Assembly: GCF_007859815.1 (NCBI RefSeq)
Contig: NZ_SJPH01000001.1
Span: forward strand, 241,987-305,986
DNA length: 64,000 bases
Reading direction: 5' to 3'
Source of the DNA: Botrimarina hoheduenensis
Lineage (GTDB): Bacteria; Planctomycetota; Planctomycetia; Pirellulales; Lacipirellulaceae
The first letter of the stretch is position 1, and each line of letters starts with the position of its first letter. A model generated the notes under the pieces. That model saw nothing but the letters and a program-made list of their open reading frames with translations, had not been told where the DNA came from and made no database searches. Below are positions 20,654 to 29,369 of the stretch, one piece after another. A program made the translations under genes and the position numbers.

Positions 20654-22627
20654 TTAGCTGACCTCGAGGGCTGGCATCGTGCGGGGCTGTGTCAGCAGAG
20701 AAACCGCAACGAGGGTCGCAAAACCTAGCGGAATCGTGACCAAGCCGGGCTGGCTGAAGGGGGCCCAGGCGTCCGAAGCGGGCAGACCGTAGATCTTGGC
20801 GTAGGTGTCGGCCGAGAGCAGAATCCACGCCAGGGAACTAACCATGCCGATCGTGACGGCCGCGATAATGCCCTGCTTGGTGACCTTCGGCCAGAAGAGC
20901 AGCATGATCAGCGAGGGAAGATTGGCCGACGCCGCGACGCTGAACGCCCAGCCGACCAGATAGCTTACGTTCATTCCCTTGAACAAGATGCCCAACACAA
21001 TCGCCAGCACCCCGACGACTACCGAGGCGCACTTGGCGACGAACACCTTGCGTTCATCCGGGAGCGGTTCGGTGAGAACGCTGTCGAGCAGGTCGTGGGT
21101 GACCGCACCGGCCGAGGCCAGGATCAGTCCGCTGACCGTTCCCAAGACGGTCGTAAAAGCGATCGCCGAGATCACCGCGAAGAGTGTGTTGCTCATGCTC
21201 TTGGCGAGCAGCGGAGCGGCCATGTTGGAATCGGTCGGGTCGAGGGCTCCGCTGGTCATGGCCCCCAGTCCCATATAGAGCGTCAAGACGTAAAAGAAGC
21301 CGATGCACGCGATACCGACGATTGTGCTCTTACGCGCTGCTGCCTCGTCCTTGACGGTGTAGTAGCGGATGAGGATGTGGGGCAAAGAGGCCGTGCCGCC
21401 GAACAGCGCGAGCATCAGCGAGATAAAGTTCAGCTTATCGAGCAGATTACCCGAGCGGATGCCGCTGAACGCCGGGTGTTCGCCCGGACGCAGCACACGT
21501 GAGCCTGCGGTCGGTTGCTGGTAGTAAACGGTGGTCACGCCGCCGTCCGGCTCCGCGATGACCGTGCTGCGCCACAAGACGATTTCGCTTTGCTGGAGCG
21601 TCGAAAAAAATCCGAGGGCCCCAAGTTTCCCCGAGGCCGTTTCGTTGTTGGGGAGCCGCTTAACACGCCCGACGGGGTGAAGGGTTGCTTCGCCCGGGCC
21701 GCGCCCCAGGGGCAAGCCGCCGATGAGGGTTCGCCCCTCAGCCGTCTTGGTGACCGATTGCCCTTCGTCGAGGACGCGGCTGCCATCCGCTTCTTCACGC
21801 AGGTTCCAGACCGTGATGGCACCGGTGGTTGCGTTGCGGGTGCGGACGAACGGGCTGCCCGACCAGCCCCCTGCGGGCGGCAAGACGGTTTCTCCCGGCA
21901 GGCCCGGGAATTCGATCAGGGCGGGACCAACGGTGTCTTCTCCGCCGCTTATCGCTGGCTGTAGAGGAAGTGTGCGGAAGGCGTACCCGTCGGCTCCGCC
22001 GTCCTCGACCGTGAAGCCTCGCCCCAGCACCATTAGGGTCAGCACCGCGCTAAAGACGACCAGCAACGCGCCCTTGAGGAACTGTACCCACGTGGTCGAT
22101 ACCATGCCGGCCGTCACCACGATCAGGATCACAACCGCGCCGACCATCACCACCCCGACCCAATGGGGCAGATTGAGCAGCGGCTGGACCAGCACCCCGG
22201 CACCAACCATCTGGGGGATCAGATAAAAGAGGCTCACGGCCAGCGTGCTAACGCCCGCAATGATCTTGATGCCACGTGATTGGAACCGGGCATTGAGGGC
22301 GTCGGCAAAGGTAAACTTCCCCAACCGCTTCATCGGTTCGGCAACCACCAACAGCGCGACGATCCAGCCCGCCAAGTAGCCAATCGAGTAGAGAAACCCG
22401 TCGTAGCCGTAGAAGGCAATCATGCCGCAGATGCCCAAGAACGATGCCGCCGAGAGGTAGTCGCCGGCGAAGGCGATGCCGTTCACAAACCAGGGGATCT
22501 GGCCGTGGGCCGCAAAGTATCCGGCAGCGGATTTAGCGCGCGAGCCGAAGTAAAAGCTGATCGCCAGCGTCAGCCCGACAAACGCCAAGAAGATGGCCAG
22601 GGCGGTTACAGAAACGTCGTAGATCAC
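20654..22627 (-). CDS. actP: Sodium:solute symporter, ActP (acetate) type, with large loop insertion
   Basis: A 657-residue member of the SSS family. The first 205 residues follow ActP closely (GSRAKSAAGYFAAHGQIPWFVNGIAFAGDYLSAASFLG; then YLIPQMVGAGVLVQPL). A hydrophilic insertion of about 165 residues (DNA about 21508-22012) follows helix 6, after which the family resumes with FGGTASLPHILIRYYTVKD and AFTTVLGTVSGLILASAGAVTHDL. The start is GTG and overlaps the stop of the DUF485 gene by 4 nt (GTGA). That gene order equals yjcH-actP, which supports monocarboxylate uptake. The symbol is by analogy; the insertion could alter specificity. Confidence 0.85.
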   Translation of the reverse strand: MIYDVSVTALAIFLAFVGLTLAISFYFGSRAKSAAGYFAAHGQIPWFVNGIAFAGDYLSAASFLGICGMIAFYGYDGFLYSIGYLAGWIVALLVVAEPMKRLGKFTFADALNARFQSRGIKIIAGVSTLAVSLFYLIPQMVGAGVLVQPLLNLPHWVGVVMVGAVVILIVVTAGMVSTTWVQFLKGALLVVFSAVLTLMVLGRGFTVEDGGADGYAFRTLPLQPAISGGEDTVGPALIEFPGLPGETVLPPAGGWSGSPFVRTRNATTGAITVWNLREEADGSRVLDEGQSVTKTAEGRTLIGGLPLGRGPGEATLHPVGRVKRLPNNETASGKLGALGFFSTLQQSEIVLWRSTVIAEPDGGVTTVYYQQPTAGSRVLRPGEHPAFSGIRSGNLLDKLNFISLMLALFGGTASLPHILIRYYTVKDEAAARKSTIVGIACIGFFYVLTLYMGLGAMTSGALDPTDSNMAAPLLAKSMSNTLFAVISAIAFTTVLGTVSGLILASAGAVTHDLLDSVLTEPLPDERKVFVAKCASVVVGVLAIVLGILFKGMNVSYLVGWAFSVAASANLPSLIMLLFWPKVTKQGIIAAVTIGMVSSLAWILLSADTYAKIYGLPASDAWAPFSQPGLVTIPLGFATLVAVSLLTQPRTMPALEVS

Positions 22628-22857
22628 GGCTGGGCCTCGCTGTCTTTCGGATTCTTGGCCAGCACGCCGTAGATCGCGGCGAGTACCATCGCCAGGGCGA
22701 TCAGCGCTGCGCCGGAGGTGATCGCTAGGCTCACACCGCCAAAGGGTGTGGCCTCCATCGTTTGCGGCGCGAAAGCGCTGACCATCACAAACACGGTGTA
22801 GAAAACGACATACACCGCGAACAGAACCAGCCCGAGTCGGGCGTTGGGAGAGACCAT
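22624..22857 (-). CDS. DUF485 small membrane protein (YjcH-like)
   Basis: From the ATG at 22857 (the frame is open to 22968 without a credible signal) the protein has 77 residues: a short polar start MVSPNARLG, a helix VLFAVYVVFYTVFVMVSAF, a small loop, and a second helix LAITSGAALIALAMVLAAIYGVLA. This is the two-helix DUF485 pattern of YjcH, regularly encoded immediately before SSS-type acetate symporters. It shares GTGA with the symporter start, implying translational coupling. Its role is unproven; an accessory subunit is usually assumed. Confidence 0.85.
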   Translation of the reverse strand: MVSPNARLGLVLFAVYVVFYTVFVMVSAFAPQTMEATPFGGVSLAITSGAALIALAMVLAAIYGVLAKNPKDSEAQP

Positions 22858-22986
22858 AGCGGGCCGTTTGCCGAGCGAAGCGAGAGAAGACGGACGAGGG
22901 GCCCTGGCGAAAGCCGCTGAGCCCTGGGCGACACCATAGCCAGCCGCTGGACGTCCTGGAACCCGCAAGGCTTTGCCGAGGTACCG

Positions 22987-23607
22987 TCAGTAGTGCGGCG
23001 GCCGTTCGTCGGTGGTTTCCTCGGCGCTGCGTTGCGTGTCGATGAGCTGCCGGGCTGCCTCTTCAAGCCGATAGAGACGCAGGGCCGTCTTGTCCGTTTC
23101 ATTGCGGAGCGACGTGACCACCTCGTCCAGGTCCTGCCAAAGCTGCTGCTGATGGGTGAGCAGCTCTTCGAGCCGCACCAGATCAGCGCTGACCGGATCA
23201 CCAGGCGGGGCCTGCTTACGGCAGCCAACCCACGCCAGGAGCGACCAGCCCCCAATCATTGCCAGCCCCCCCAGGGGCACGACGGCACCCAGCCAGCGAA
23301 CCGAGACGGGACCCAAGGCCAGAGCATAGAGCAGCCCGCTGAACAGCACGCCGCCTGCGGTCAGCAGCCCCGCAGCGTTTTTCACTTGCTTGCCGAGCGG
23401 CGCTGCGGCGACGCTTAGCGCCAGCAGCGCCAGGGCGGTTGCCAGTTGATAACGGGCCCCGGTCTGAAAGTTGTCGACTCGGCGTGCGAGGGCCTCGCCC
23501 TCGAAGCCCCCCGCGACCAGGGTTCCTGCCAACCCGTGTTCGGCCCAGGCCCCCAGAGCTACGGCGGTGGCTCCGAGCACGCCGGCGGCGAGCAATCCTC
23601 GGTTCAT
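22987..23607 (-). CDS. DUF423 membrane protein fused to a SlyX-like coiled coil
   Basis: The start at 23607 gives 206 residues. Residues 1-135 are the DUF423 family: four helices beginning NRGLLAAGVLGATAVALGAWAEHGL, with FQTGARYQLATALALL in the middle. From residue about 143 the reading frame continues without interruption into a charged helix, RLEELLTHQQQLWQDLDEV, ending in ERPPHY. SlyX proteins are about 70 residues, coiled-coil, and end in PPHY, so the tail is read as a complete SlyX domain anchored to the membrane. Neither domain has a known biochemical function. It lies downstream of the pilus terminator and probably has its own promoter. Confidence 0.8.
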   Translation of the reverse strand: MNRGLLAAGVLGATAVALGAWAEHGLAGTLVAGGFEGEALARRVDNFQTGARYQLATALALLALSVAAAPLGKQVKNAAGLLTAGGVLFSGLLYALALGPVSVRWLGAVVPLGGLAMIGGWSLLAWVGCRKQAPPGDPVSADLVRLEELLTHQQQLWQDLDEVVTSLRNETDKTALRLYRLEEAARQLIDTQRSAEETTDERPPHY

Positions 23608-23662
23608 CTCAGACTCGCGGGGGTGGGGGGGCGGAAACGATCGCGCGACTACTACCCCTTTA

Positions 23663-23703
23663 GAAACAAAAAGAGCCGCCGGCAGGCAACCCACCGGCGG
23701 CTC
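23663..23703 (-). terminator. Rho-independent terminator after the secretin gene
   Basis: On the minus strand GAGCCGCCGG (23703-23694) pairs perfectly with CCGGCGGCTC (23682-23673) around an 11-nt loop and is followed by TTTTTGTTT. It sits 48 bp beyond the secretin stop and before the DUF423-SlyX gene, closing the leftward pilus-like operon. Confidence 0.88.
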
Positions 23704-23750
23704 AAGAACGATTTTTGTCTGGCAGGGCTCGAACACCCCACAGACCCGCG

Positions 23751-26700
23751 CTACGGGGTCGCAAGACCCAGTCGCTGCTCCTCTTCTTCTTGGATGATGA
23801 TCCGGGGCGTGACCATCATCATCAGGCTATCGGTCTCGCGGCCGATACCCACGTTGCGGAACAGTCGGTTGATGTAAGGCACCTTCGATAGCAGCGGGAT
23901 GCCAAACTCTTCACGACCCTCATTGAGACGTTTGATTCCGCCGAGGAGCACCGTACCCCCGTCTGGCACGCTGACCGTGGTGACCACGGACACGAACTGG
24001 AAGGTCGGCAGCTGAACCGTTGTGCCGGCGATGATCGTGCCCTGGTCCGACGAATTGCCCTCGCTCTCGTTGGTGCCGTCGTCGTCGGTGTCGGTCGAGG
24101 AGCTCGTCGACGAGCGGTTGGTTGTGGTTTGACCATCGAACGTGAAGGTATCCACGTCGCCGATCTCGCTGAAGAACGGCACCACGGTCAACCGGACGTA
24201 GCGACGGTCGTCAGACACCACGGCCTGGATCGACATGAGCGTTCCCTCTGACAGGACGACGATCACCGGCTGCTGAGCAGCGGCAAACTCGCCGACCACC
24301 GGGATCACGCTGATGACGAAGGGCACCTGCGAGGTGTCCGAGACGAATGCCTGCTGGCCGTTGAACAAGGTCACCTTCGGAGCGTTCAGCACGTTGGTGC
24401 GTGAATCTCCCTGGGCGGCGTTGATCAAGAAGTAGGCCTCGATGTCGCTGAGAATCGCGAAACCGAACGTGGCCGCTTGCGTTGGATTGAACCCGCCGAA
24501 CGTTGGCAACGCCACGTCGAAGCTGCCTTGCCGGAAGGGGACGTCCAGGTCTGCGGTAACGGTCGCCAGGTCGCCGGCGAGCGGGGCCTGGGCACCAACC
24601 ACCGAGCCACGGCGCGGTGTCTCAAACGCAGCACCAACCGCCAGGTCGTCCGTGCCGACCGTGTTGTCGTTAATGTTCATATCGAAATCGATGCCGATCC
24701 GCTCGAAGAAGTCATCGCTCAAGCGGATAAAGCGAACCTCGATCGTCACCTGGAGATCTTGCAGACGACGGAGCTGCTCGAGCAGATCCGCGATCTGCTC
24801 GTGGACGGCTTGTGTCTGGCTGACAACAAGGCTGAGGTTGGTGGGGAACGGCCGGATTTCCGCCGTGCCGCCGCCGTTTTCGGCCCAAGTGTCGCTCGCA
24901 ACCGTCGAGACGATCAAATCGATGAGCGAGTCAAAGTCAGCGGCCGCAGCACCGCCCAGGCCGCCAGGGCCCGTGCTGAGCGGGGTGCTGGCCGAGGGGC
25001 CGCCTGCGCCGGGGCTGAAGGCCTGCGCCATCACGTCCGGATTGTTCGAGCCGCCCGCCATGGGCATGCCCGCTTGTCGCTGGTTGGCAAGGGCAATCGG
25101 GCCGCCCCCCATCACGCCGCCCGACCCATAAGGTGCCGCGGCGAGGGCGTCGTTGATGAGCCCCTGCAGGCCAATGTTGTTGCTCGGCACGAAGTTGGGA
25201 ATGGGGATCACCAAGTCGGCCACATAGTAAGTTTCCGTCTTTAGGTCGCCATCGCGGAGCGTTTGGCTGGTGACCTTGAGCACCTCATCACGGATCGTGA
25301 ATCCGAGGTTGAGCGGCTCGAGGATCAGGTTCAGCGCGCTGCGAAGCGAGACCTCGCTCGACAGGTTCACGCTCACCGGCGTATCGCTCGAGACACCCTC
25401 TTGAGCCAGACCGCGCGGGTCCAGGTGGATGTTGACCCCGGCCAGCGTTGAAAGCCGATCCAGCACTTCTGCCAGCGGGCGGTCTTCATAGCGCAGCTGA
25501 ACGTCGGTGTCGCGCAGCTTCTTGTAGATCTCTACCTCGCGTGGCGAGAGCGTCTTCGACTCGGAGAGGCTGCTTCGCTTCTGCATTTCTACCCAATTGT
25601 CGCCGTAGACCATTTCTTTGCCATCGAACACATTCGGGTTAGCCGAGCGCTCGATGTCGTGGCCCATGGCCCAGTTCCCCTCGTCACGTAGAGCGAGCAT
25701 CTCCTCGTTCATCATCGTGCGACGCAAGAACTTGGCGTTGGTCATGATCTGCTTGGCGATCGCCCGCTCGGGGGCCAACTCAAACAGTCGTTTGGCGACC
25801 GCTTCGGCCTCGGCATAGCGATGCTCATCGACCAGCGTGTTGTAGTCTTCCACGTGTGTGGCGATGCGGTCTTCAAGCTCTTGCTCAAGCTTGTTGTCGC
25901 GCTCGATGTCGGCCATGACCGCGGCGTTCTGCTCGTCCAGCTCGATCTCGGCCCGATTCTCGTCGATGTACTTTTGGGTTTCGGCGATCGAGCGATCGAT
26001 CCGCCGATTTAGTTGATCACGGGTCGTCTGCGGCAGACCGGACGAGCCGATCTGCTGCTTGGCCTGTTCGAGGATCTCGAGCGATCGGCGCGGCTCGGTC
26101 TCGCGAACACGGCGGGACTCGACCTGAGCCTGCCCCAGGGCGGTTGCCAGTTGGCTGGCAACAACCCGTTGATCGGCATTGGTGGCATCGAGCATTGATG
26201 ACTCGGCGAGCGGCTCGGCTGCCGCAGGCGGCGTCCCCCCCTCGGCCGAGAGCATGCGTAGGTGAGCATCCAAACGCGAGGCAGCGCTGACCGGCAGCTC
26301 AGCGCGGCGCGTGTTGGCGGCACGGAACTTTTCAGCCGCGGCCGCCAGATCGCGGTCGCGGAGGGCCTGTTCGCCCTCGGCAAGCAGCTTCAGTGCCGAG
26401 GGGGCACCGATCGGCAGCACCTCAGAGGGAGCTGGTAATTGCGCCAAACGTGGCCCGCCGTATCCCGTGTCGGCGTAAGCAACCACCGGCTGGTTGGAGG
26501 TGTCGTCGTTCTCAGGAACGTGCAAAGCATTGGAGACCCCCGACGCGGCCCCGATCGCCGTTTGAGCCGCCGCCGTTGTCACGCCCGAGTTGGGGGTGGG
26601 CATCGGCTTGGGCATCGGCTTGCCGGCAGCCGCAGGCTGCGGCGTCGGCAGCGGGCCCTGTGCGGCCTTGAGTCGATCCAGGTCGCGGCGCGCTTTGGCG

Positions 26701-26972
26701 GGCGTGTCGCCCATGTGGATCATCGGATAGCGGATGCCCGCCTGCTCGCAGCGCGTCAGCAGACGCTCTGCGGCCGCCAAATCCCCGCCCGCCATGGCAC
26801 GACGCGCTGCGTTAAGCGTCGCGTCTACCGCCTGGCGGTTGAGCTGGGATTGTTCGGTCGTAAGTTCTTGAGGTGGTGCGGCCTGTGACTGGGCCTCAGC
26901 GGTGACGAGCCCGATTTCGAGCGTCGCCGCGAGGGCCATAAGGACGAGCGCGTTCTTCCGTGTCGCGTTCAA
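23751..26972 (-). CDS. pilQ: Type IV pilus-like secretin (PilQ/GspD family)
   Basis: Secretins form the outer-membrane gate of type IV pili and type II secretion. I select TTG at 26972 because AGGAGA stands 6 nt upstream and a signal peptide follows (NALVLMALAATLEIGLVTAEA); this gives 1073 residues. The first 430 residues are TPR-like and coiled-coil. An N0/STN-type domain follows (PLAEVLDRLSTLAGVNIHL), then an N1-type domain with QVTIEVRFIRLSDDFFERIGIDF, and the C-terminal secretin barrel (VPDGGTVLLGGIKR, GIPLLSKVPYINRLFR, MVTPRIIIQEE). A Ser/Thr/Asp-rich insertion interrupts the barrel. Gene order with PilM- and PilO-like genes favours PilQ over GspD. Confidence 0.87.
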   Translation of the reverse strand: MNATRKNALVLMALAATLEIGLVTAEAQSQAAPPQELTTEQSQLNRQAVDATLNAARRAMAGGDLAAAERLLTRCEQAGIRYPMIHMGDTPAKARRDLDRLKAAQGPLPTPQPAAAGKPMPKPMPTPNSGVTTAAAQTAIGAASGVSNALHVPENDDTSNQPVVAYADTGYGGPRLAQLPAPSEVLPIGAPSALKLLAEGEQALRDRDLAAAAEKFRAANTRRAELPVSAASRLDAHLRMLSAEGGTPPAAAEPLAESSMLDATNADQRVVASQLATALGQAQVESRRVRETEPRRSLEILEQAKQQIGSSGLPQTTRDQLNRRIDRSIAETQKYIDENRAEIELDEQNAAVMADIERDNKLEQELEDRIATHVEDYNTLVDEHRYAEAEAVAKRLFELAPERAIAKQIMTNAKFLRRTMMNEEMLALRDEGNWAMGHDIERSANPNVFDGKEMVYGDNWVEMQKRSSLSESKTLSPREVEIYKKLRDTDVQLRYEDRPLAEVLDRLSTLAGVNIHLDPRGLAQEGVSSDTPVSVNLSSEVSLRSALNLILEPLNLGFTIRDEVLKVTSQTLRDGDLKTETYYVADLVIPIPNFVPSNNIGLQGLINDALAAAPYGSGGVMGGGPIALANQRQAGMPMAGGSNNPDVMAQAFSPGAGGPSASTPLSTGPGGLGGAAAADFDSLIDLIVSTVASDTWAENGGGTAEIRPFPTNLSLVVSQTQAVHEQIADLLEQLRRLQDLQVTIEVRFIRLSDDFFERIGIDFDMNINDNTVGTDDLAVGAAFETPRRGSVVGAQAPLAGDLATVTADLDVPFRQGSFDVALPTFGGFNPTQAATFGFAILSDIEAYFLINAAQGDSRTNVLNAPKVTLFNGQQAFVSDTSQVPFVISVIPVVGEFAAAQQPVIVVLSEGTLMSIQAVVSDDRRYVRLTVVPFFSEIGDVDTFTFDGQTTTNRSSTSSSTDTDDDGTNESEGNSSDQGTIIAGTTVQLPTFQFVSVVTTVSVPDGGTVLLGGIKRLNEGREEFGIPLLSKVPYINRLFRNVGIGRETDSLMMMVTPRIIIQEEEEQRLGLATP

Positions 26973-27298
26973 CTCAACTCTCCTTGTTGCGTTGGATCGC
27001 GGCAGCCGGTGGTTACCGGCTCCGTGGTCGTATTCGTTGCTATCGCTGGACGCACGGCGCGAGCCGTTGTCGGCGGTGTCCCGCCGAGCACGACAGACGC
27101 GTTGGCGCTGCCGGGATCGGTGTTCGGGCGGCGGGTAATTAACCGCGGACGAGAGAAGCGTCAACCCCGGTTTGGGGGCACCGAAAAAACAAAAGAGCTG
27201 CTAGCAGAACTTGCCCGCTAGGAGAGAGCGATCGATCACGCGGCGGAAGCAAGCGGGGAGACAATAAACGGCATGCTTCGAGCCAACGGGTGTATGGC
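26973..27298. other. Gene-free stretch between secretin gene and upstream gene
   Basis: No credible gene. It includes the secretin ribosome site AGGAGA next to 26972. A short perfect hairpin TCGGCGG-TGTC-CCGCCGA lies at 27070-27087 without a T run on either side, so it may be an attenuator or an mRNA-stability element rather than a terminator. The 326-bp gap is the longest inside the pilus-like cluster and could hold a secretin-specific promoter. Confidence 0.5.
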
Positions 27299-29275
27299 TT
27301 AGAAATCGCCTCGTCCGCGGCCGCCCCCTTCGTTGTAGATGGCTCGGCCGCCCGCTCCAGCGCCCTGCTCATCGGCCTCGAAGACCGCTTTGTGATTGTT
27401 GATCGCTTCGGCATCGTCCAGCTGATGACGAACAAACAAGCGGCCCGAAGCGTCCATCAGCAGCGTGCGGATCGGCTTCTTGTAGTCGCGTGTGATGTCA
27501 TCACCCCCGGTGAAGTCGCACAGCGTGATGCCCGTGTGAAACACGAAATCGTCCGCCTTGATGATGAACCGTTGATCGGGCGACACCACCTCGGCGTCTT
27601 GTGTCGAGTTCATCACGTTGCCGATCGGCACCGACTGTTCGATGCCCGATCGGGTCGCTCGGCCATCCTCGTCCACGTCGTAGGCTTGTACCAAGAAGGT
27701 GACGCGCCCTTCGCTGTTGGCCTGATTCTTGGCCGGCAGCTTGGCCTCGGTGATGTGGACATCGCCCGCCATGGGGATCGAGATTAGCCGACTCGGCTCG
27801 CTCCACTCCGTGAAGCGGTAGCTGCGGTACTTCTTGTCAGAAACACGAGCCGCGGCTTCGGCGTCGAGGTAGCTGCGTGAAACGAGCTGCGGGTTGTTCA
27901 CGTCGGCGAGCACCAGGCGCACGCGGTAGCGATACTGGCGGCCGGGCTGAGCCGTGAAGTCAAAAAAGCGGACCATCAAAGAAGGTGTCGTGGGCTCGTC
28001 GCCGGTGCCCGGTTGTCCGGGGCTACGCGACATCGAGCGGGGCCCCATTTCTTCGCCGCGCATCGAGCGGCCACCACGCATCGAACTACCGCCACGCATC
28101 GAACTACCGCCACGCATCGAGCGGCCTCCCTCGCGGGGCATGCTTCGGCTGCCACCCAGGCGTGAAGTGCGGGGATTGAGCGACGTATTGCCGCCGAAGC
28201 CCAGCTCATCGACTCCGTCGGGCTGTTCCTCTTCCAGGGGCTCTCCCTCCAACGCTTCTAACGCGGCCTCGGTCTCAATGGCGAGCGGCACGTCGCGATG
28301 GACCACTCCCGACGGCCAGGACTCGCCCACGAGCGGTGGTAGGGGCATCGTCAAGGCGGGGTCTTCGTAAGCCGGATCCATCTGCTCTTCCGCCCCCGCC
28401 ACCCATTCTTGCGTCAGCCGCTCAAGCGAGTTCTCGTTGAAGGCGGGGCCGATGGTGCGCCCCTGACCATCGGTGACCGGCACACGCGACCATTGACCGG
28501 TTTTGCCCTCACGGACCTCAGCTCGTTCGACGAAGTACCCTCGGTACATGGGGTAATCATTGGCCGGGTTGTATCCGCGCGCGTTCTCTAGCTGTTCGTT
28601 GTAGATCTTGTACTGATCAAGTAGCGGGGCCTTGGCGACCACCACGGCGCACGAGACGGTACGGATCAGCTCGTCGCCGTCCATCGAGATGCTCGAGTCT
28701 CCCCGCAGCGAGCCAGCGGGACGGAGCCCTTGGGACTCTTCCTCGGGTTGGTTGCCCGGGCGGCGACTGCCTGGCTCATCGGTGGCGTTTTCTTGTTCCT
28801 CGCGGCGGCGGCGTGCCTCTTCCGCTTCGCGCCGCTGCTCTTCCAGCTGTCTTTGGCGAATGATGTCTTCGTTGATAAACGCCATCAGTCCCGTCACCCC
28901 CACCCCCTCCACGTCTTGTGCAGCGAGCAACGGCGGATCGACGCGATCGATCGTGGGTGGCACCACCGGGCGGCTCCAGTCACGGGGCTTGGCCGGGACA
29001 TAGGCGGTGCGATCGACCTCCGATGAGCTCGAGTTTGACGGATCGAACGACTTCTTGACGTTCTCTTCCGGGGCTTCCGACCAGCTGAACTGGTCCCACC
29101 GGCTGCTGGTCTGCGTTGCCTCGGTGGACAGATCGGCCGTCTTTTTCGAGTACCTCTCAATACCTGTTGAGGCGTAGAGCAGATACCCCGCTACGCCCAG
29201 CACGCCGAGCACGATGACCTTCTCGCAATGGGCGAGCAGCAGATGCTTCAAGCCGCCGGTTCGGTTGTTGTTCAT
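27299..29275 (-). CDS. Membrane-anchored repeat protein in the PilP position
   Basis: I do not recognise this 658-residue protein. It has a short cytoplasmic start, one membrane helix (about residues 18-36, VIVLGVLGVAGYLLYAS), and an acidic/Arg-rich coiled coil around 140-165 (RQLEEQRREAEEARRRREE). A folded region follows with SCAVVVAKAPLLDQ and YPMYRGYFVERAEV, then a low-complexity Ser-Met-Arg-Gly-Gly repeat near 380-420. A second beta-rich region of about 200 residues (PGRQYRYRVRLVLADVNNP) resembles a fibronectin-III-like fold. In the gene order pilM-N, pilO-like, this gene, secretin, it occupies the slot of PilP, the periplasmic link to the secretin, so that role is a positional inference. 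The last residues are Gly/Arg-rich. Confidence 0.65.
   Translation of the reverse strand: MNNNRTGGLKHLLLAHCEKVIVLGVLGVAGYLLYASTGIERYSKKTADLSTEATQTSSRWDQFSWSEAPEENVKKSFDPSNSSSSEVDRTAYVPAKPRDWSRPVVPPTIDRVDPPLLAAQDVEGVGVTGLMAFINEDIIRQRQLEEQRREAEEARRRREEQENATDEPGSRRPGNQPEEESQGLRPAGSLRGDSSISMDGDELIRTVSCAVVVAKAPLLDQYKIYNEQLENARGYNPANDYPMYRGYFVERAEVREGKTGQWSRVPVTDGQGRTIGPAFNENSLERLTQEWVAGAEEQMDPAYEDPALTMPLPPLVGESWPSGVVHRDVPLAIETEAALEALEGEPLEEEQPDGVDELGFGGNTSLNPRTSRLGGSRSMPREGGRSMRGGSSMRGGSSMRGGRSMRGEEMGPRSMSRSPGQPGTGDEPTTPSLMVRFFDFTAQPGRQYRYRVRLVLADVNNPQLVSRSYLDAEAAARVSDKKYRSYRFTEWSEPSRLISIPMAGDVHITEAKLPAKNQANSEGRVTFLVQAYDVDEDGRATRSGIEQSVPIGNVMNSTQDAEVVSPDQRFIIKADDFVFHTGITLCDFTGGDDITRDYKKPIRTLLMDASGRLFVRHQLDDAEAINNHKAVFEADEQGAGAGGRAIYNEGGGRGRGDF
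28059..28130 (-). repeat. 4 x 18-nt coding minisatellite
   Basis: Four 18-base units start at 28059, 28077, 28095 and 28113; the two central units are identical (CGCATCGAACTACCGCCA on the plus strand). They encode hexapeptides of the type RSMRGG / SSMRGG in the unknown pilus-cluster protein, giving a basic, glycine-rich flexible linker. Identity of adjacent units suggests recent slippage or unequal exchange. Confidence 0.9.
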
Positions 29276-29369
29276 CGAACGAGATTCCTGCAGTCGGTTG
29301 TTCGTAAAGGCGGAAGCGGAGAGGTGATTTGCCCCTCACACCAAGGCAACGGGGCAGGGGAAACGCCAA

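Noticed and set aside
23721..23770. tRNA-like T-arm sequence (GGGCTCGAACACC) after the secretin gene
   Set aside because: No acceptor, anticodon or D arm can be folded around it, and the secretin coding sequence begins immediately beyond.
26973..27164. The longer start of the secretin gene at 27164
   Set aside because: The extra 64 residues are polar and Arg-rich; the AGGAGA site plus signal peptide place the start at 26972.
28059..28130. CRISPR-like regularly spaced repeats
   Set aside because: The repeats are contiguous 18-mers without spacers and lie in frame inside a gene.
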